DNA of 64,000 bases from CAZKBP01 sp964551015 (GTDB lineage Bacteria; Bacteroidota; Bacteroidia; Cytophagales; Microscillaceae), in assembly GCA_964551015.1 (NCBI GenBank), contig CAZKBP010000006.1, forward strand, positions 62,001 to 126,000, read 5' to 3'. Shown here one piece after another: positions 49,833-59,058 of the stretch. Every line of letters starts with the position of its first letter. Positions within the stretch are counted from its first letter, which is position 1. The position numbers and the translations under genes are program-made. The notes below the pieces were generated by a model. That model had not been told where the DNA came from, searched no databases, and saw only the letters and a program-made list of their open reading frames with translations.

Positions 49833-51086
49833 ATGTTTGATCTCGATAAATGGCAGGAAATTCTAGGAACCATCCGCAAAAATAAGTTGAGAAGCTTCTT
49901 GACCGCTTTTGGTGTGTTTTGGGGAATTTTCATGCTCGTCATTCTCTTGGGAGCCGGACGTGGAATGCAAAATGGCGTAGAAAGACAATTTATGGACGAA
50001 GCCATTAATAGTATTTGGCTCGGCGGGGGCAAAACCACCATGCCTTCTCACGGCCTCAAACCGGGTCGCAGAATTTACTTTGATAATCAAGACCTAAGAA
50101 CCATCGCCCATGAAGTGGAAGGAGTGGAATTGGTTGCTCCTCGCAATGGCCTCTGGGGAGAATATACGATTAACTACCAAGATAAAACAGATGCTTCTCG
50201 TGTCTATGGCTCCGTGGGAGCTTATCATTTTATCAATGGTGAAAAACTCCATACGGGTCGCTTGCTCAACGATATCGACAATGCCGAAAAAAGAAAAGTA
50301 GCCGTGATCGGTGAAAAGGTCAAGGAGGTCTTGTTCGGAAAAGATACCATTGCTCTGGGCAAATACATTGAAATGCAGGGCGTCTATTTTCAGGTGGTTG
50401 GCACCTTCAACTCGAACGGAAATAACGGCAGAGATGAAGAGCGAGTCTATATTCCCTTCTCTACTCTCCAGTATACTTTCGGACAGCAGAACCGAGTGGA
50501 TATGATTACACTCACCACCTTGCCCGGAGCCGAACCCTTGGAAATGGAAAGCCAAATTCGGGAATTAATGGGCAGAAAACACAAATTCAATCCCGAAGAT
50601 AAGCAAGCCGTCTGGATCAATAGCAACGAAGAAAACTTCAAGAGTATCATGAATGTGTTTTTTGCCATTCGTACCTTCGTATGGGTGGTGAGTATCATGA
50701 CGCTCATCGCTGGGATTGTAGGGGTCAGCAATATCATGCTCATTATCGTCAAAGAAAGAACCAAAGAAATCGGGGTACGCAAAGCCATCGGTGCTACACC
50801 TTTGTCTATCGTGAGCCTGATTTTGCAGGAATCCATCTTTATCACCGCGATTTCGGGTTATTTCGGGCTACTGGTAGCCGCTGGATTGCTAGATTTGATG
50901 CGCTGGGGTATTGATCAGGTAGAAGCTTCGGGTGGACGCTTGCCCTTCTTCTATCGTCCCGAAGTAGACATGGGAGTCGCCTTTGCCTCAGTTGTCATCT
51001 TGGTGATTGCCGGAGCCTTGGCTGGGCTAATGCCCGCCATGAAAGCTGCTCGTATCAAACCGGTAGAAGCCCTCAGAGCAGACTAG
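49833..51086 (+). CDS. FtsX-like MacB-type ABC permease (first copy)
   Basis: A 417-residue permease of the MacB type without a fused ATPase. Topology is one helix near 20-42 (FLTAFGVFWGIFMLVILLG), a periplasmic MacB_PCD domain (about 45-285), then three helices in the C-terminal FtsX domain with NIMLIIVKERTKEIGVRKAI, ATPLSIVSLILQESIFIT and the ending GLMPAMKAARIKPVEALRAD. It pairs with the second permease, which begins with almost the same residues, MFDLDKW. The two probably form a heterodimer energised by the ATPase gene upstream. Confidence 0.95.
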   Translation: MFDLDKWQEILGTIRKNKLRSFLTAFGVFWGIFMLVILLGAGRGMQNGVERQFMDEAINSIWLGGGKTTMPSHGLKPGRRIYFDNQDLRTIAHEVEGVELVAPRNGLWGEYTINYQDKTDASRVYGSVGAYHFINGEKLHTGRLLNDIDNAEKRKVAVIGEKVKEVLFGKDTIALGKYIEMQGVYFQVVGTFNSNGNNGRDEERVYIPFSTLQYTFGQQNRVDMITLTTLPGAEPLEMESQIRELMGRKHKFNPEDKQAVWINSNEENFKSIMNVFFAIRTFVWVVSIMTLIAGIVGVSNIMLIIVKERTKEIGVRKAIGATPLSIVSLILQESIFITAISGYFGLLVAAGLLDLMRWGIDQVEASGGRLPFFYRPEVDMGVAFASVVILVIAGALAGLMPAMKAARIKPVEALRAD

Positions 51087-51154
51087 AATGATGACCCATG
51101 CCCGTTAAACGAGCATCAAAATTTATAATTTGCCATCTGTAATTTTTTAAAAAT

Positions 51155-52405
51155 ATGTTCGATCTCGATAAGTGGAATGAGATTCTATCTACCATACGCA
51201 AACATAAGCTTCGCACGGCACTGACTTGTTTTGGTGTCTTTTGGGGGATTTTCATGCTCGTGTTGATGCTGGGAGCAAGCACCGGCTTTGAGAACGGCGT
51301 GATGAGTCAATTAGATATTGCCAAAAACACGGTTTTCCTCTGGTCGCGCAAGACGAGCGTACCCTACAAAGGGCTACAACCCGGACGCTTTATTCGTTTT
51401 GTGAATGAGGATGTACCTGCCCTTCGTTCCAAAATTCCTGAATTAGAAGTCATCTGCCCACGCAATAGTGTTTGGAGTGACTTCACGGTAACCCGAGGAA
51501 CCAAAAGTGCTTCCTTCAATGCCTATGGAGATTACCCTGATTTTATCAAGGTCAAGCCCATGGATATGCTGAAAGGGCGATTCATCAATGAAATCGATAT
51601 GGCCGAAACCCGCAAAGTAGCCGTAGTCGGGGAGCAGGTCGTAGAGATTCTTTTCGAGGAGGGAGAAGACCCAATCGGAAAATATTTTCAGGTAAGAGGG
51701 ATGCCTTTCAAAATCGTGGGAGTGTTCCGCAGTAAGGGAAGTGCCGAAGAAGTGATGGAAGATGCCAAGACGATTTTTTTCCCTCACAAAACGGTGCAAA
51801 AAGCTTTTAAGCAAGGAAATCGCATTTACTGGTTTGCTTTAATGCCCAAAGAGGGCGTACCCGCGGCCTTTATAGAGAGAAGGGTCAAAGAAGTACTCGC
51901 CGAACGCCATTATGTCGCCCCCCATGACTTGGAAGCCTTTGGTTCTGCCAATATTGAAGAAGAATTTCACGAGATACAAGGCTTATTTATGGGAATGGAT
52001 GGCTTTAGCTGGTTTGTCTCCATCGGAACAATCTTGGCGGGCATCATTGGCGTGAGCAATATCATGCTCATCGTGGTCAAGGAGCGTACTAAGGAAATCG
52101 GCGTACGCAAAGCCTTGGGAGCCACGCCCTTATCTATCGTGAGCCTGATTTTGCAGGAATCTATTGTATTGACAGCCTTCGCGGGCTACATGGGGCTGAT
52201 TTTGGGGGTAGTCATGGTAGAAGGCATTAATCAATTACTCAAGATGATGGATGCGGAAGGAGATTTTTTTGCCAATCCTGAGATTGATCTAAACACCGCC
52301 CTCATCGCCATGTTCGTGCTGGTGATTGTAGGTGGTTTGGCTGGTCTGATTCCAGCCAGCAAGGCGGCTCGTGTCAATCCGGTGGTAGCCCTCAAAGACG
52401 AATAA
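51155..52405 (+). CDS. FtsX-like MacB-type ABC permease (second copy)
   Basis: A 416-residue paralogue of the preceding permease, with the same layout: first helix after MFDLDKWNEILSTIRKHKLR, a periplasmic MacB_PCD domain, and a C-terminal FtsX domain with GVSNIMLIVVKERTKEIGVR and ATPLSIVSLILQESIVLTAF. The 5' flanks of both genes also resemble each other (AATATGTT(T/C)GATCTCGATAA). The periplasmic domains have diverged, suggesting specialised subunits of a heterodimer after duplication. The adaptor gene starts 43 bases downstream. Confidence 0.95.
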   Translation: MFDLDKWNEILSTIRKHKLRTALTCFGVFWGIFMLVLMLGASTGFENGVMSQLDIAKNTVFLWSRKTSVPYKGLQPGRFIRFVNEDVPALRSKIPELEVICPRNSVWSDFTVTRGTKSASFNAYGDYPDFIKVKPMDMLKGRFINEIDMAETRKVAVVGEQVVEILFEEGEDPIGKYFQVRGMPFKIVGVFRSKGSAEEVMEDAKTIFFPHKTVQKAFKQGNRIYWFALMPKEGVPAAFIERRVKEVLAERHYVAPHDLEAFGSANIEEEFHEIQGLFMGMDGFSWFVSIGTILAGIIGVSNIMLIVVKERTKEIGVRKALGATPLSIVSLILQESIVLTAFAGYMGLILGVVMVEGINQLLKMMDAEGDFFANPEIDLNTALIAMFVLVIVGGLAGLIPASKAARVNPVVALKDE

Positions 52406-52448
52406 TTTTACAAAACAGAAAAATCCATAACCAAAAACGAATCTAACC

Positions 52449-53603
52449 ATGTTCAAAAAAATTCTACTCGGAGGTTTTATCGTGCTGATGATCGCGGTAT
52501 CTATCTGGTTAGGCTATTATTTTTATAATAAATCTATCCAAGATCCGGTCGTTTACAAAACAGAAAAACCCTTTAAAACTGATATTGTCAAGAAAACCGT
52601 AGCCACAGGTGCGATTACTCCTCGCCAAGAGGTAGAAATTAAACCCCAAGCCTCGGGAATCATTGAAGACATCTTCGTGGAAGCAGGCGATCAAGTCAAA
52701 GAAAATCAACTAATTGCCCGAGTGCGCCTGGTGCAAAGCATTTCTGGACGTAACTCTGACCAGATCAGCCTCAACAATGCCCAAAATAATTACGAAACAG
52801 CTCAGGTCAATTTTAATAATGCCAAAATAGAACTAGACCGTCAGAAAAAACTCTATGACGAAAAGGTGATTTCCCAGCAAGCATACAACCAATTTTTGCT
52901 AGATTACAACGTAAGACAAGAAGCCCTCCGCTCTGCTGAACAAAACCTTTCGCTGGTCAAGCAAGGTATTTTACAAAACTCGGGCGCCATTTCTAACGAA
53001 ATCTACTCTACCGTAACGGGAACCGTGCTGGATGTACCTGTGAAAATTGGAACGTCCGTGATTGAACGGAATAATTTTAACGAGGGAACCACCGTAGCTA
53101 GTATTGCCGATATGAACAGCCTCGTGTTTGAAGGAAAAATTGATGAATCCGAAGTGGGCAAAATCCGAGAAGGTATGGACTTGAATCTCAACATCGGAGC
53201 CATCGAGGGCAAAACCTTCAAAGCCAAGTTGGAGTATATCTCACCCAAAGGAATTGAGGAAGAGGGAGCCATCAAATTTGATATTCGTGCCCGCTTAATT
53301 CTAGAAAAGGATGACTTCCTAAGGGCAGGTTACAGTGCCAATGCAGATATTGTACTCGGGAAAAAAGAAAAGGTATTAGCCATTAAAGAAAGTACGCTTC
53401 AATTCAAAAATAAAGGCGAAGATTACAAAGATAGCGTCTACGTGGAGGTAGAAACTTCGCCCCAGGTGTTTGAAAAGCGTTACATCAAAACGGGAATTTC
53501 CGACGGGATCAACATAGAAGTCGTCTCTGGACTAAGCGAGAAAGATAAAGTAAAGCTTCCCATTTCTAAGGAAGGAGAAGAAAAGCCTAATAACAGTAAA
53601 TAA
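52449..53603 (+). CDS. MacA/HlyD-type periplasmic adaptor protein
   Basis: A 384-residue membrane fusion protein. An N-terminal anchor helix is at about 5-26 (LLGGFIVLMIAVSIWLGYYF). The barrel-sandwich hybrid starts with ITPRQEVEIKPQASGIIEDI (20 residues) and returns at TVTGTVLDVPVKIGTSV, separated by a short alpha-hairpin coiled coil (about 105-180). The beta-barrel and membrane-proximal domains follow. It links the MacB-type permeases to an outer-membrane TolC-like channel, which is not encoded in this operon. The transported substrate (lipid, peptide or drug) is unknown. A terminator follows 35 bases after the stop. Confidence 0.95.
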   Translation: MFKKILLGGFIVLMIAVSIWLGYYFYNKSIQDPVVYKTEKPFKTDIVKKTVATGAITPRQEVEIKPQASGIIEDIFVEAGDQVKENQLIARVRLVQSISGRNSDQISLNNAQNNYETAQVNFNNAKIELDRQKKLYDEKVISQQAYNQFLLDYNVRQEALRSAEQNLSLVKQGILQNSGAISNEIYSTVTGTVLDVPVKIGTSVIERNNFNEGTTVASIADMNSLVFEGKIDESEVGKIREGMDLNLNIGAIEGKTFKAKLEYISPKGIEEEGAIKFDIRARLILEKDDFLRAGYSANADIVLGKKEKVLAIKESTLQFKNKGEDYKDSVYVEVETSPQVFEKRYIKTGISDGINIEVVSGLSEKDKVKLPISKEGEEKPNNSK

Positions 53604-53638
53604 GCTTAAAACCAGAAAGCTGAATAATCAGCCATTGC

Positions 53639-53671
53639 ACCTCCGTGCCATCTCGGGCGCGGAGGTTTTTT
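53639..53671 (+). terminator. intrinsic terminator of the efflux operon
   Basis: ACCTCCGTGCC (53639-53649) pairs with GGCGCGGAGGT (53656-53666), with one G-T wobble and a six-base loop, followed by six T (53666-53671). Confidence 0.9.
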
Positions 53672-53841
53672 ATCTTATGCCCATCATCAGGAAAACTTCT
53701 CTGCTCAAACTCTTCTATTTATTTATTATTATGTAATTTGAATGACAAGTTAAGTGACTCTTCTTATTTAACTTTCCTGTTTGGGTAAGTAGTCCATAAC
53801 CAAGCGAAGAAGATGGTACAAAGCTTGAAAGAATCACTCAG

Positions 53842-55152
53842 ATGAATCAAGAAAAAGTCAAATTGCCAGATCAAACCGAAGCGGAACCAGAAATTCAAGA
53901 GCAGGAACCCGAATGGTTGCGGGATATTCAAGATAGAAGTTGGGAACCAGAGTTATTTATTTCGGGGGGGGCGATTTTTTTCCTATTACAAGTTACGGAC
54001 TGGCTTTATCATCGGAGCTTTATTATGCTCCAGAAAACAGGCTATTACGAACCCGTGGTGATTGCTAATGTGCTCATTGCCGCTTGCAATGCCCTGATTC
54101 TAGGCTTTGCCCTACACCTGATTATCCGTGGGCTTTGGGTAGCGGCCGTTACGCTGAGCTATGTATTCCCCAAGGGAATTCAGATGGAAAAAATCCACTA
54201 CGCTGAGATTTTTAAGAAGAGAGTACGTAGGGTTCGTAGCACGGTAGAGAAAGTCGTGCTTTTGGAGACGATTAGCAGTTTAATGTTCACGCTGTCTTTC
54301 TTATTTTTCTTAATCATTCTGGGCATTTTGATCACGATGTTGGTGATTATTCCGCATAGCAGCTTGCGAGAAACTTTGGGAGAAAATGGTTATCAAATCG
54401 TATGGAGAATTTCTTATGTATTACTTTTCTTTGCGGCCATTTACCTGCTTGATTTTCTGACCTTGGGTTATGTCAAAAAGCAAAAGCGATTGGCTCCATT
54501 TTACCACCCCATTTACGTGTTTTTCTCCACCTTGACCTTGGCTCCTTTCTACCGTACGCCTTACTACACGCTAGTGAGCAATATTAAACCCTGGATCGTA
54601 ATCGTGGTCGGAATACTTTATTTGGCAATCGCTTTCGCCTTCACACAGCTTAGCCGCTCGGGTTCAGATGCGATTTTTAACCAAAAGAAATACCTCAATA
54701 TCAAGTCTGACGACACGGTACTCGATCCTCGTTTTTATGAGAACTTACGCCCCGAAGAAGACTTGGTACAACAAGTTTGTATCCAGCATGACATCATAGA
54801 GGGAAATTTTGTCAAGCTCTTCATTGTACATCAGAAGGTCATCGAGAGCCTCATGTCTATGGATTGTGATGCGAATAGCAAAAGTGGAGAAGCCTTGCTT
54901 TGGTGCTATGCCGATTTTTACCGTATCTTTCTGGATGATGAATACCGAGCTGATCTCAAGTGGCGGCAGTTCGAGCATCCTAGCACTAAAGAAGCGGGCT
55001 TGATCACTTTTATCCCTGTGAAGGAGCTGCCCACGGGTGAACATCAAATTAAAATCGTGCTGAATGTAGCCTCTATGGAAGATTTGAAGCAACTCCAACA
55101 CTTTGGCCTAGATGGGGCGACTTACGCGAGAATTCCTTTTTGGAAGAATTGA
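53842..55152 (+). CDS. conserved membrane protein, function unknown
   Basis: A 436-residue protein. The first 35 residues are acidic (TEAEPEIQEQEPEWLRD), followed by a motif RSWEPELFISGGAIFFLLQV that I associate with a Bacteroidota-wide family of unknown function. About six hydrophobic helices lie between 44 and 275, including a long one at about 145-175. The last 150 residues are soluble and contain two cysteines (VCIQHD, SMDCDAN) and an acidic stretch. No catalytic motif is seen. It is convergent with the next gene. The 238 bases before it hold the efflux-operon terminator. Confidence 0.75.
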   Translation: MNQEKVKLPDQTEAEPEIQEQEPEWLRDIQDRSWEPELFISGGAIFFLLQVTDWLYHRSFIMLQKTGYYEPVVIANVLIAACNALILGFALHLIIRGLWVAAVTLSYVFPKGIQMEKIHYAEIFKKRVRRVRSTVEKVVLLETISSLMFTLSFLFFLIILGILITMLVIIPHSSLRETLGENGYQIVWRISYVLLFFAAIYLLDFLTLGYVKKQKRLAPFYHPIYVFFSTLTLAPFYRTPYYTLVSNIKPWIVIVVGILYLAIAFAFTQLSRSGSDAIFNQKKYLNIKSDDTVLDPRFYENLRPEEDLVQQVCIQHDIIEGNFVKLFIVHQKVIESLMSMDCDANSKSGEALLWCYADFYRIFLDDEYRADLKWRQFEHPSTKEAGLITFIPVKELPTGEHQIKIVLNVASMEDLKQLQHFGLDGATYARIPFWKN

Positions 55153-55225
55153 GCGATTGCCCTCTTTGAGCCAGTTTTCGGCTTTAATCACATTTTTGCT
55201 ACCACGCCCAAGCAGCAGTTAATCA

Positions 55226-56680
55226 CTACTCTTTTGTATCAAAGATGATATTTCCCAAATCTTTACCTGAGGCACGCTGCTCACGAAGTCGTTCTACCTC
55301 ATTTAATTGCTCCCGCAAATGAATAAAACGGTAAATCACTTGCCCGTCGGCTTGGGGATCGATTTCTCCGTAAAAATCCAGAATCAGCCTATGCATCATT
55401 TCATCAATGTCAGCTTGGGAGAGTTTTTCTTCGGCCTCATTTTGGGCATTGACCGTTTCTAAAAGGCGATCTTGCGCAATAGCTACTTCTGGACTTTTGT
55501 AAACCACTCTCATCAGGCGTTTACGAATGTTTTCCAAGTGTCTCTGTTGTTCCAGAGGGCGAATGCGAAAGCTTCGTAAAATAGGCACCAAAAAGAATAA
55601 AAAAGAGAATACCAAGGGAATAATCCCCAGAAGGATAAAGATCAAAGAGGTATTATCTCCAAAGGCATACGGATTTTGAAAATAACCAAAAGAGATGACC
55701 GAGGCAAAAATCAGGTTAAACAAATTCATCCCGATTACCCCCGCGTTCCGAGCTGTACTATTGCCTGTAAGTTTATATTCGGGTTCGTATTCATCCCAAT
55801 ACCACTCGATGGGTGCGTCAGCTTCGTCGGTTTGAGTGCGAGCCAGCTCGAAGAAATCCCCGTAGAGAATACTGTTTTCGCTTAGCTTGGAATCTCCTTG
55901 ATAACGAATGAGTACTTCGGTAAAAAATTCCTCAGCTTGTTCAGCCGTCCAACCTGCCAAAGCAATGATTTCTGGAATAACCACGATTCCTTTATTCTTA
56001 CGCAGATAAGAAGCGACCTCTTGTTGATTAGCCAAAGGATTTGTATCCACACGAGGAGGGCCAAAAACAAAATCATAGACCGAAGCAACAAAGTTTTTGC
56101 CTTGTTTTTTCTTCTTATTCAGACGACCAAAGACAGAAGGCCGAGACTCGTAGCGACGATAATTGTAACCTCGGTGATCCCGATCGTAGTAAGTATTACC
56201 CGTGATGGTATTCCAGATAAAAATAGAACGAAACATATCTCCAATAAACAGGAATAAACCCGAGGCATCAGAGCTAGACGAAGAATTATCATCGTCATTA
56301 CCGCTCATCATCGCAATTACCAAGGCAATGAGAATCACCAAGAAAATCACGAAATAGACCACGAGTGTTACCGTGATCCAAGCCTTAAAGATGACTACAA
56401 AAATCTTCCACAGTCTTTGTTTGGTTTGATACCACCATTCTGCCCAAGTTCGTTCTCCTCTGGGATGTAGTTTTTTTCCAAAATCATAGATCAGATCTCC
56501 ATTTTCAGTTACCTGTAAGCGGCAATCATATTTATTCATCAAGCTATCCAACACTTGCTTTGCCTGATCCAGAGAGTAACCCGTCAGGGCGGCGGCGTCT
56601 CCTAAGGTAAATACACGATCAGATTGCTTGAGTCTTTGCTCCAGAGTGTTGATGCCTTCGTATAAGATCGGTTTGTCCAT
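55226..56680 (-). CDS. membrane protein with two winged-helix-like domains
   Basis: A 484-residue protein of unknown function. Residues about 20-66 (RVFTLGDAAALTGYSLDQAK, then NGDLIYDFG) look like a winged helix-turn-helix and are repeated at about 228-275 (IVVIPEIIALAGWTAEQAEE, then ILYGDFFEL). Two hydrophobic segments lie at about 95-125, another pair at about 325-370. Between them is a Ser/Asp-rich linker and a Tyr/Arg-rich stretch (YDRDHRGYNYRRYESR). The C-terminus is a charged helix. The duplicated wHTH-like domains without obvious DNA-binding basic residues may bind protein or sense ligands. Confidence 0.7.
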   Translation of the reverse strand: MDKPILYEGINTLEQRLKQSDRVFTLGDAAALTGYSLDQAKQVLDSLMNKYDCRLQVTENGDLIYDFGKKLHPRGERTWAEWWYQTKQRLWKIFVVIFKAWITVTLVVYFVIFLVILIALVIAMMSGNDDDNSSSSSDASGLFLFIGDMFRSIFIWNTITGNTYYDRDHRGYNYRRYESRPSVFGRLNKKKKQGKNFVASVYDFVFGPPRVDTNPLANQQEVASYLRKNKGIVVIPEIIALAGWTAEQAEEFFTEVLIRYQGDSKLSENSILYGDFFELARTQTDEADAPIEWYWDEYEPEYKLTGNSTARNAGVIGMNLFNLIFASVISFGYFQNPYAFGDNTSLIFILLGIIPLVFSFLFFLVPILRSFRIRPLEQQRHLENIRKRLMRVVYKSPEVAIAQDRLLETVNAQNEAEEKLSQADIDEMMHRLILDFYGEIDPQADGQVIYRFIHLREQLNEVERLREQRASGKDLGNIIFDTKE

Positions 56681-56791
56681 AAAGTTAATTCTTTCCGATT
56701 AGGTGATGATCCAGATTATGAACGCTTGGCCTTCCTCATTGGGTGGCAAGCTTTCTTCTAGATAATACTTGTACTTCCTCAATAAAAATAC

Positions 56792-57091
56792 TCAAACAAC
56801 AGGGTCTTGTCGTTCGTGATAGAGTGTTTTGATGATGACTTGCTCATCCGAAACACTATAAATGATTTTATAAAAACCCACAACTAGGTAGCGATGAGGC
56901 TCCCTTTCATTTTTCAGGAGCGGTTCCATTTGTCCTTGTGGGTAAGTTTTTTCTAATTCAGCAACAGCTGGCAAAATATGTTCTATCAAGGTCTGTGCCT
57001 GAGCTTGGGATCGCCCTGCGACTCTCTGGTAGATTTGATAGAGGTCATTACGGGCAGCCTCCGTCCAAATAACACGTTTAGCGGTTACCAT
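56792..57091 (-). CDS. RelE/ParE family toxin
   Basis: A 99-residue protein with the ParE/RelE pattern: IWTEAARNDLYQIYQRVAGR at the start, a long helix, then the strand block NEREPHRYLVVGFYKIIYSV and the final VIIKTLYHERQDPV. The last motif HERQDP is typical of ParE-like toxins, which act on gyrase, while RelE relatives cleave mRNA; sequence alone does not decide. It overlaps the upstream antitoxin gene by seven bases, the normal type II arrangement with antitoxin first. Confidence 0.9.
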   Translation of the reverse strand: MVTAKRVIWTEAARNDLYQIYQRVAGRSQAQAQTLIEHILPAVAELEKTYPQGQMEPLLKNEREPHRYLVVGFYKIIYSVSDEQVIIKTLYHERQDPVV

Positions 57092-57315
57092 TGGTTTACC
57101 TCCTGTTCTATTTGTTCTTGTGAAATCAGCCTTTGCTCCTGTTGAGCAAGATTGGCCGCATTGATCCGTTTGTAAAACTCAGTAGCGGTCATGGATTTTA
57201 AGTTTTGATCGTCAGGGTCTTCGATAGCGAAAGATTGAATGAGATCAGAAGCTTCGAGCATAGCTTTCACTTGCTCTAGATGTTCAAGTTCTATTTCTAG
57301 CTTTATTTTTATCAT
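57085..57315 (-). CDS. antitoxin partner of the RelE/ParE toxin
   Basis: A 76-residue acidic protein. The first half is strand/helix (IKIKLEIELEHLEQVKAMLE) and the second half is a charged helix with FYKRINAANLAQQEQRLISQ. I do not recognise a standard DNA-binding family; the start of the protein resembles short Bacteroidota antitoxins found beside ParE-like toxins. It precedes and overlaps the toxin gene. The pair is isolated, with no mobile element nearby. Confidence 0.75.
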   Translation of the reverse strand: MIKIKLEIELEHLEQVKAMLEASDLIQSFAIEDPDDQNLKSMTATEFYKRINAANLAQQEQRLISQEQIEQEVNQW

Positions 57316-57753
57316 GGAGTGATTGATTAGATTGAAGTTGTCTAAGGTTCTGATTTGTCGGCGAAAAATGAATTTGGTGGCTTAAAGGTCAATTTTAGAA
57401 AACTTCAACATAATATTATAGATTTTCCACTGAAAAATCAACTCTTTTTTGGTTTCTCATCTACAGTACAAAAGCCATCACGAACCACGGAGCATTGCCC
57501 CACAAGATGGAGGCGTAGCTGAGCTTATCACGCAAGGGAGCAGTTGGCGCATTTAGTGGTCAGCCGTCAAAACTAGCTGTGGATAATAAGCTCCTTTTTT
57601 CAAAACAAAGCCAGTTGATGTGAGTTTGTTGTATAAGCTAACCTATCAATTGGCTCCTCTATGATTCACGATTAGAGAGCCATTATATTTTTTTATCAAC
57701 CCTATGTTTTATTGGCCTCGTCCTTAATTTTTTTTCTATTAAAAGTAAAAAGC
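57316..57753. other. intergenic region between the toxin-antitoxin pair and the LRR-TPR gene
   Basis: About 440 bases with no gene recognised. GAGCTTAT (57531-57538) and ATAAGCTC (57586-57593) form an 8-base inverted repeat with a 47-base loop, followed by six T (57595-57600); the long loop makes terminator function doubtful. No exact promoter pair was found for either gene. Confidence 0.4.
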
Positions 57754-58851
57754 ATGAAGAAGGGATCACAAGAAGAACGATATCTGAGCAAGAGGGGAAA
57801 TCATGCGAACATCCAGACGATGGTAGAACATTTGAAGGACTTGTTTGAAAGCAAACAAAATCCTAACATTATTCTGGCACTCCAACTGCTCGAAGGAGGA
57901 GGAGTGCCCAAGGGCTTAATCACTTACCTATTTGCCTTGAAAGAATGGCACGGCGACCAGCAAATTTCCCAAAAAGCAAAAATCTTATTCGAGAAATCTG
58001 CTTCAATTTCTTTACGGCGTTTTTTGAGAACCAAGTGGAAAAAAGAATACAAGCAAGAATATAATGAGGTGAAAGTCTCAGAATTTTTGAGCGAGATTAC
58101 GCATCACCCTGAGATAGACAAGCGAGTGCTTGGGCTGTTTTGTCTGTATCTTTGCACAAAGGGGGGGAAATTCTGTCTGGAAGAGCAACTAGCTCCCAAT
58201 GAATATATTCTAGGAGAACTGATTCGGGGAAACGAACTTTACTTAGCCAATTATGAACTCGAGGCACTACCCCACGAAATCGGGCACTTCCCTTTTTTGA
58301 AGGTTTTAAATATCAGTGGGAATCATTTTTGTGAACTCCCCGCTGAAATCTATCAACTACCTCATCTAGAAAGTCTCTATTTTGTCAGAACGCCTCTTTC
58401 TGCCCGCACTTTGCGTGCGCTCGAGCGAGCCTTTCCGTTGATTTTTTCCAGTAAATATTATTATGAAGCTTGTGATCTAAAATCTGAAGAGGAGATGTTT
58501 AAAGCTTCCTTACTCTTCCTCAAATCACTTTATCTAAATGCTGATTTTGCCGAAGCTTGGTATCAACTCGGCACCACGAGTTCTTCTATCGGTAGAAATT
58601 TTCTAGCTACTCGCGCCTTGCTAGAAGCCGAAAAACAGTACCAAGTACGACTCACCCAGAACCCAAGTAAAGCCTCTGATTGGTTTGGTAGAGCCTGTGT
58701 GCAAGCTTTTAGACAACAGAGGTTAAAGGCTTATGAATATCTTGAAAAATCTATTCAAATTAATCCTTCTTACCGTACCCAAGCCGCCGTTGAAGAAGTT
58801 TTTGCTTCGTGGATAGAGGAAGAAGATTTTCAAAAACTCCTAAGCTGGTAA
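57754..58851 (+). CDS. protein with leucine-rich repeats and C-terminal TPR-like helices
   Basis: A 365-residue protein starting MKKGSQEERYLSKRG at 57754; the longer frame from 57712 has only a TTG start. Residues about 1-160 are helical and Lys/Glu rich. Residues about 180-235 contain two to three LRR units (YELEALPHEIGHFPFLKVLN, ISGNHFCELPAEIYQLPHLE). Residues about 265-365 are TPR-like (AEAWYQLGTTSSSIGRNFLA, KAYEYLEKSIQINPSYRTQA). No signal peptide, so cytosolic. LRR-plus-TPR combinations are protein-interaction modules. It lies 207 bases upstream of the VWA/MoxR pair on the same strand and could be an adaptor for it, which is inference. Confidence 0.8.
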   Translation: MKKGSQEERYLSKRGNHANIQTMVEHLKDLFESKQNPNIILALQLLEGGGVPKGLITYLFALKEWHGDQQISQKAKILFEKSASISLRRFLRTKWKKEYKQEYNEVKVSEFLSEITHHPEIDKRVLGLFCLYLCTKGGKFCLEEQLAPNEYILGELIRGNELYLANYELEALPHEIGHFPFLKVLNISGNHFCELPAEIYQLPHLESLYFVRTPLSARTLRALERAFPLIFSSKYYYEACDLKSEEEMFKASLLFLKSLYLNADFAEAWYQLGTTSSSIGRNFLATRALLEAEKQYQVRLTQNPSKASDWFGRACVQAFRQQRLKAYEYLEKSIQINPSYRTQAAVEEVFASWIEEEDFQKLLSW

Positions 58852-58927
58852 TGCCACCCTTCGGTCAAGCTGGATTTTAGTTCTTGAGCAGACTCAGGCA
58901 AAAGTGGACTAGCAAAAGCCAAAGACT

Positions 58928-58959
58928 TTGGATGAAGGATTGAATTTGTATAAACTTTG
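58928..58959 (+). promoter_or_regulatory. possible promoter for the VWA-MoxR genes
   Basis: TTG (58928-58930) is followed after 21 bases by AAACTTTG (58952-58959), one base from the TAnnTTTG consensus. The leader to the ATG at 59059 would be about 90 bases. Confidence 0.35.
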
Positions 58960-59058
58960 TTATACTTTAAACAAACTCCTGTCAGCGTCAGACGAAATAA
59001 AGACGATTTCTTAAAGAGAAAGCTCTGAAGAAGAGACTCACCACAGACAATTCGTTAT

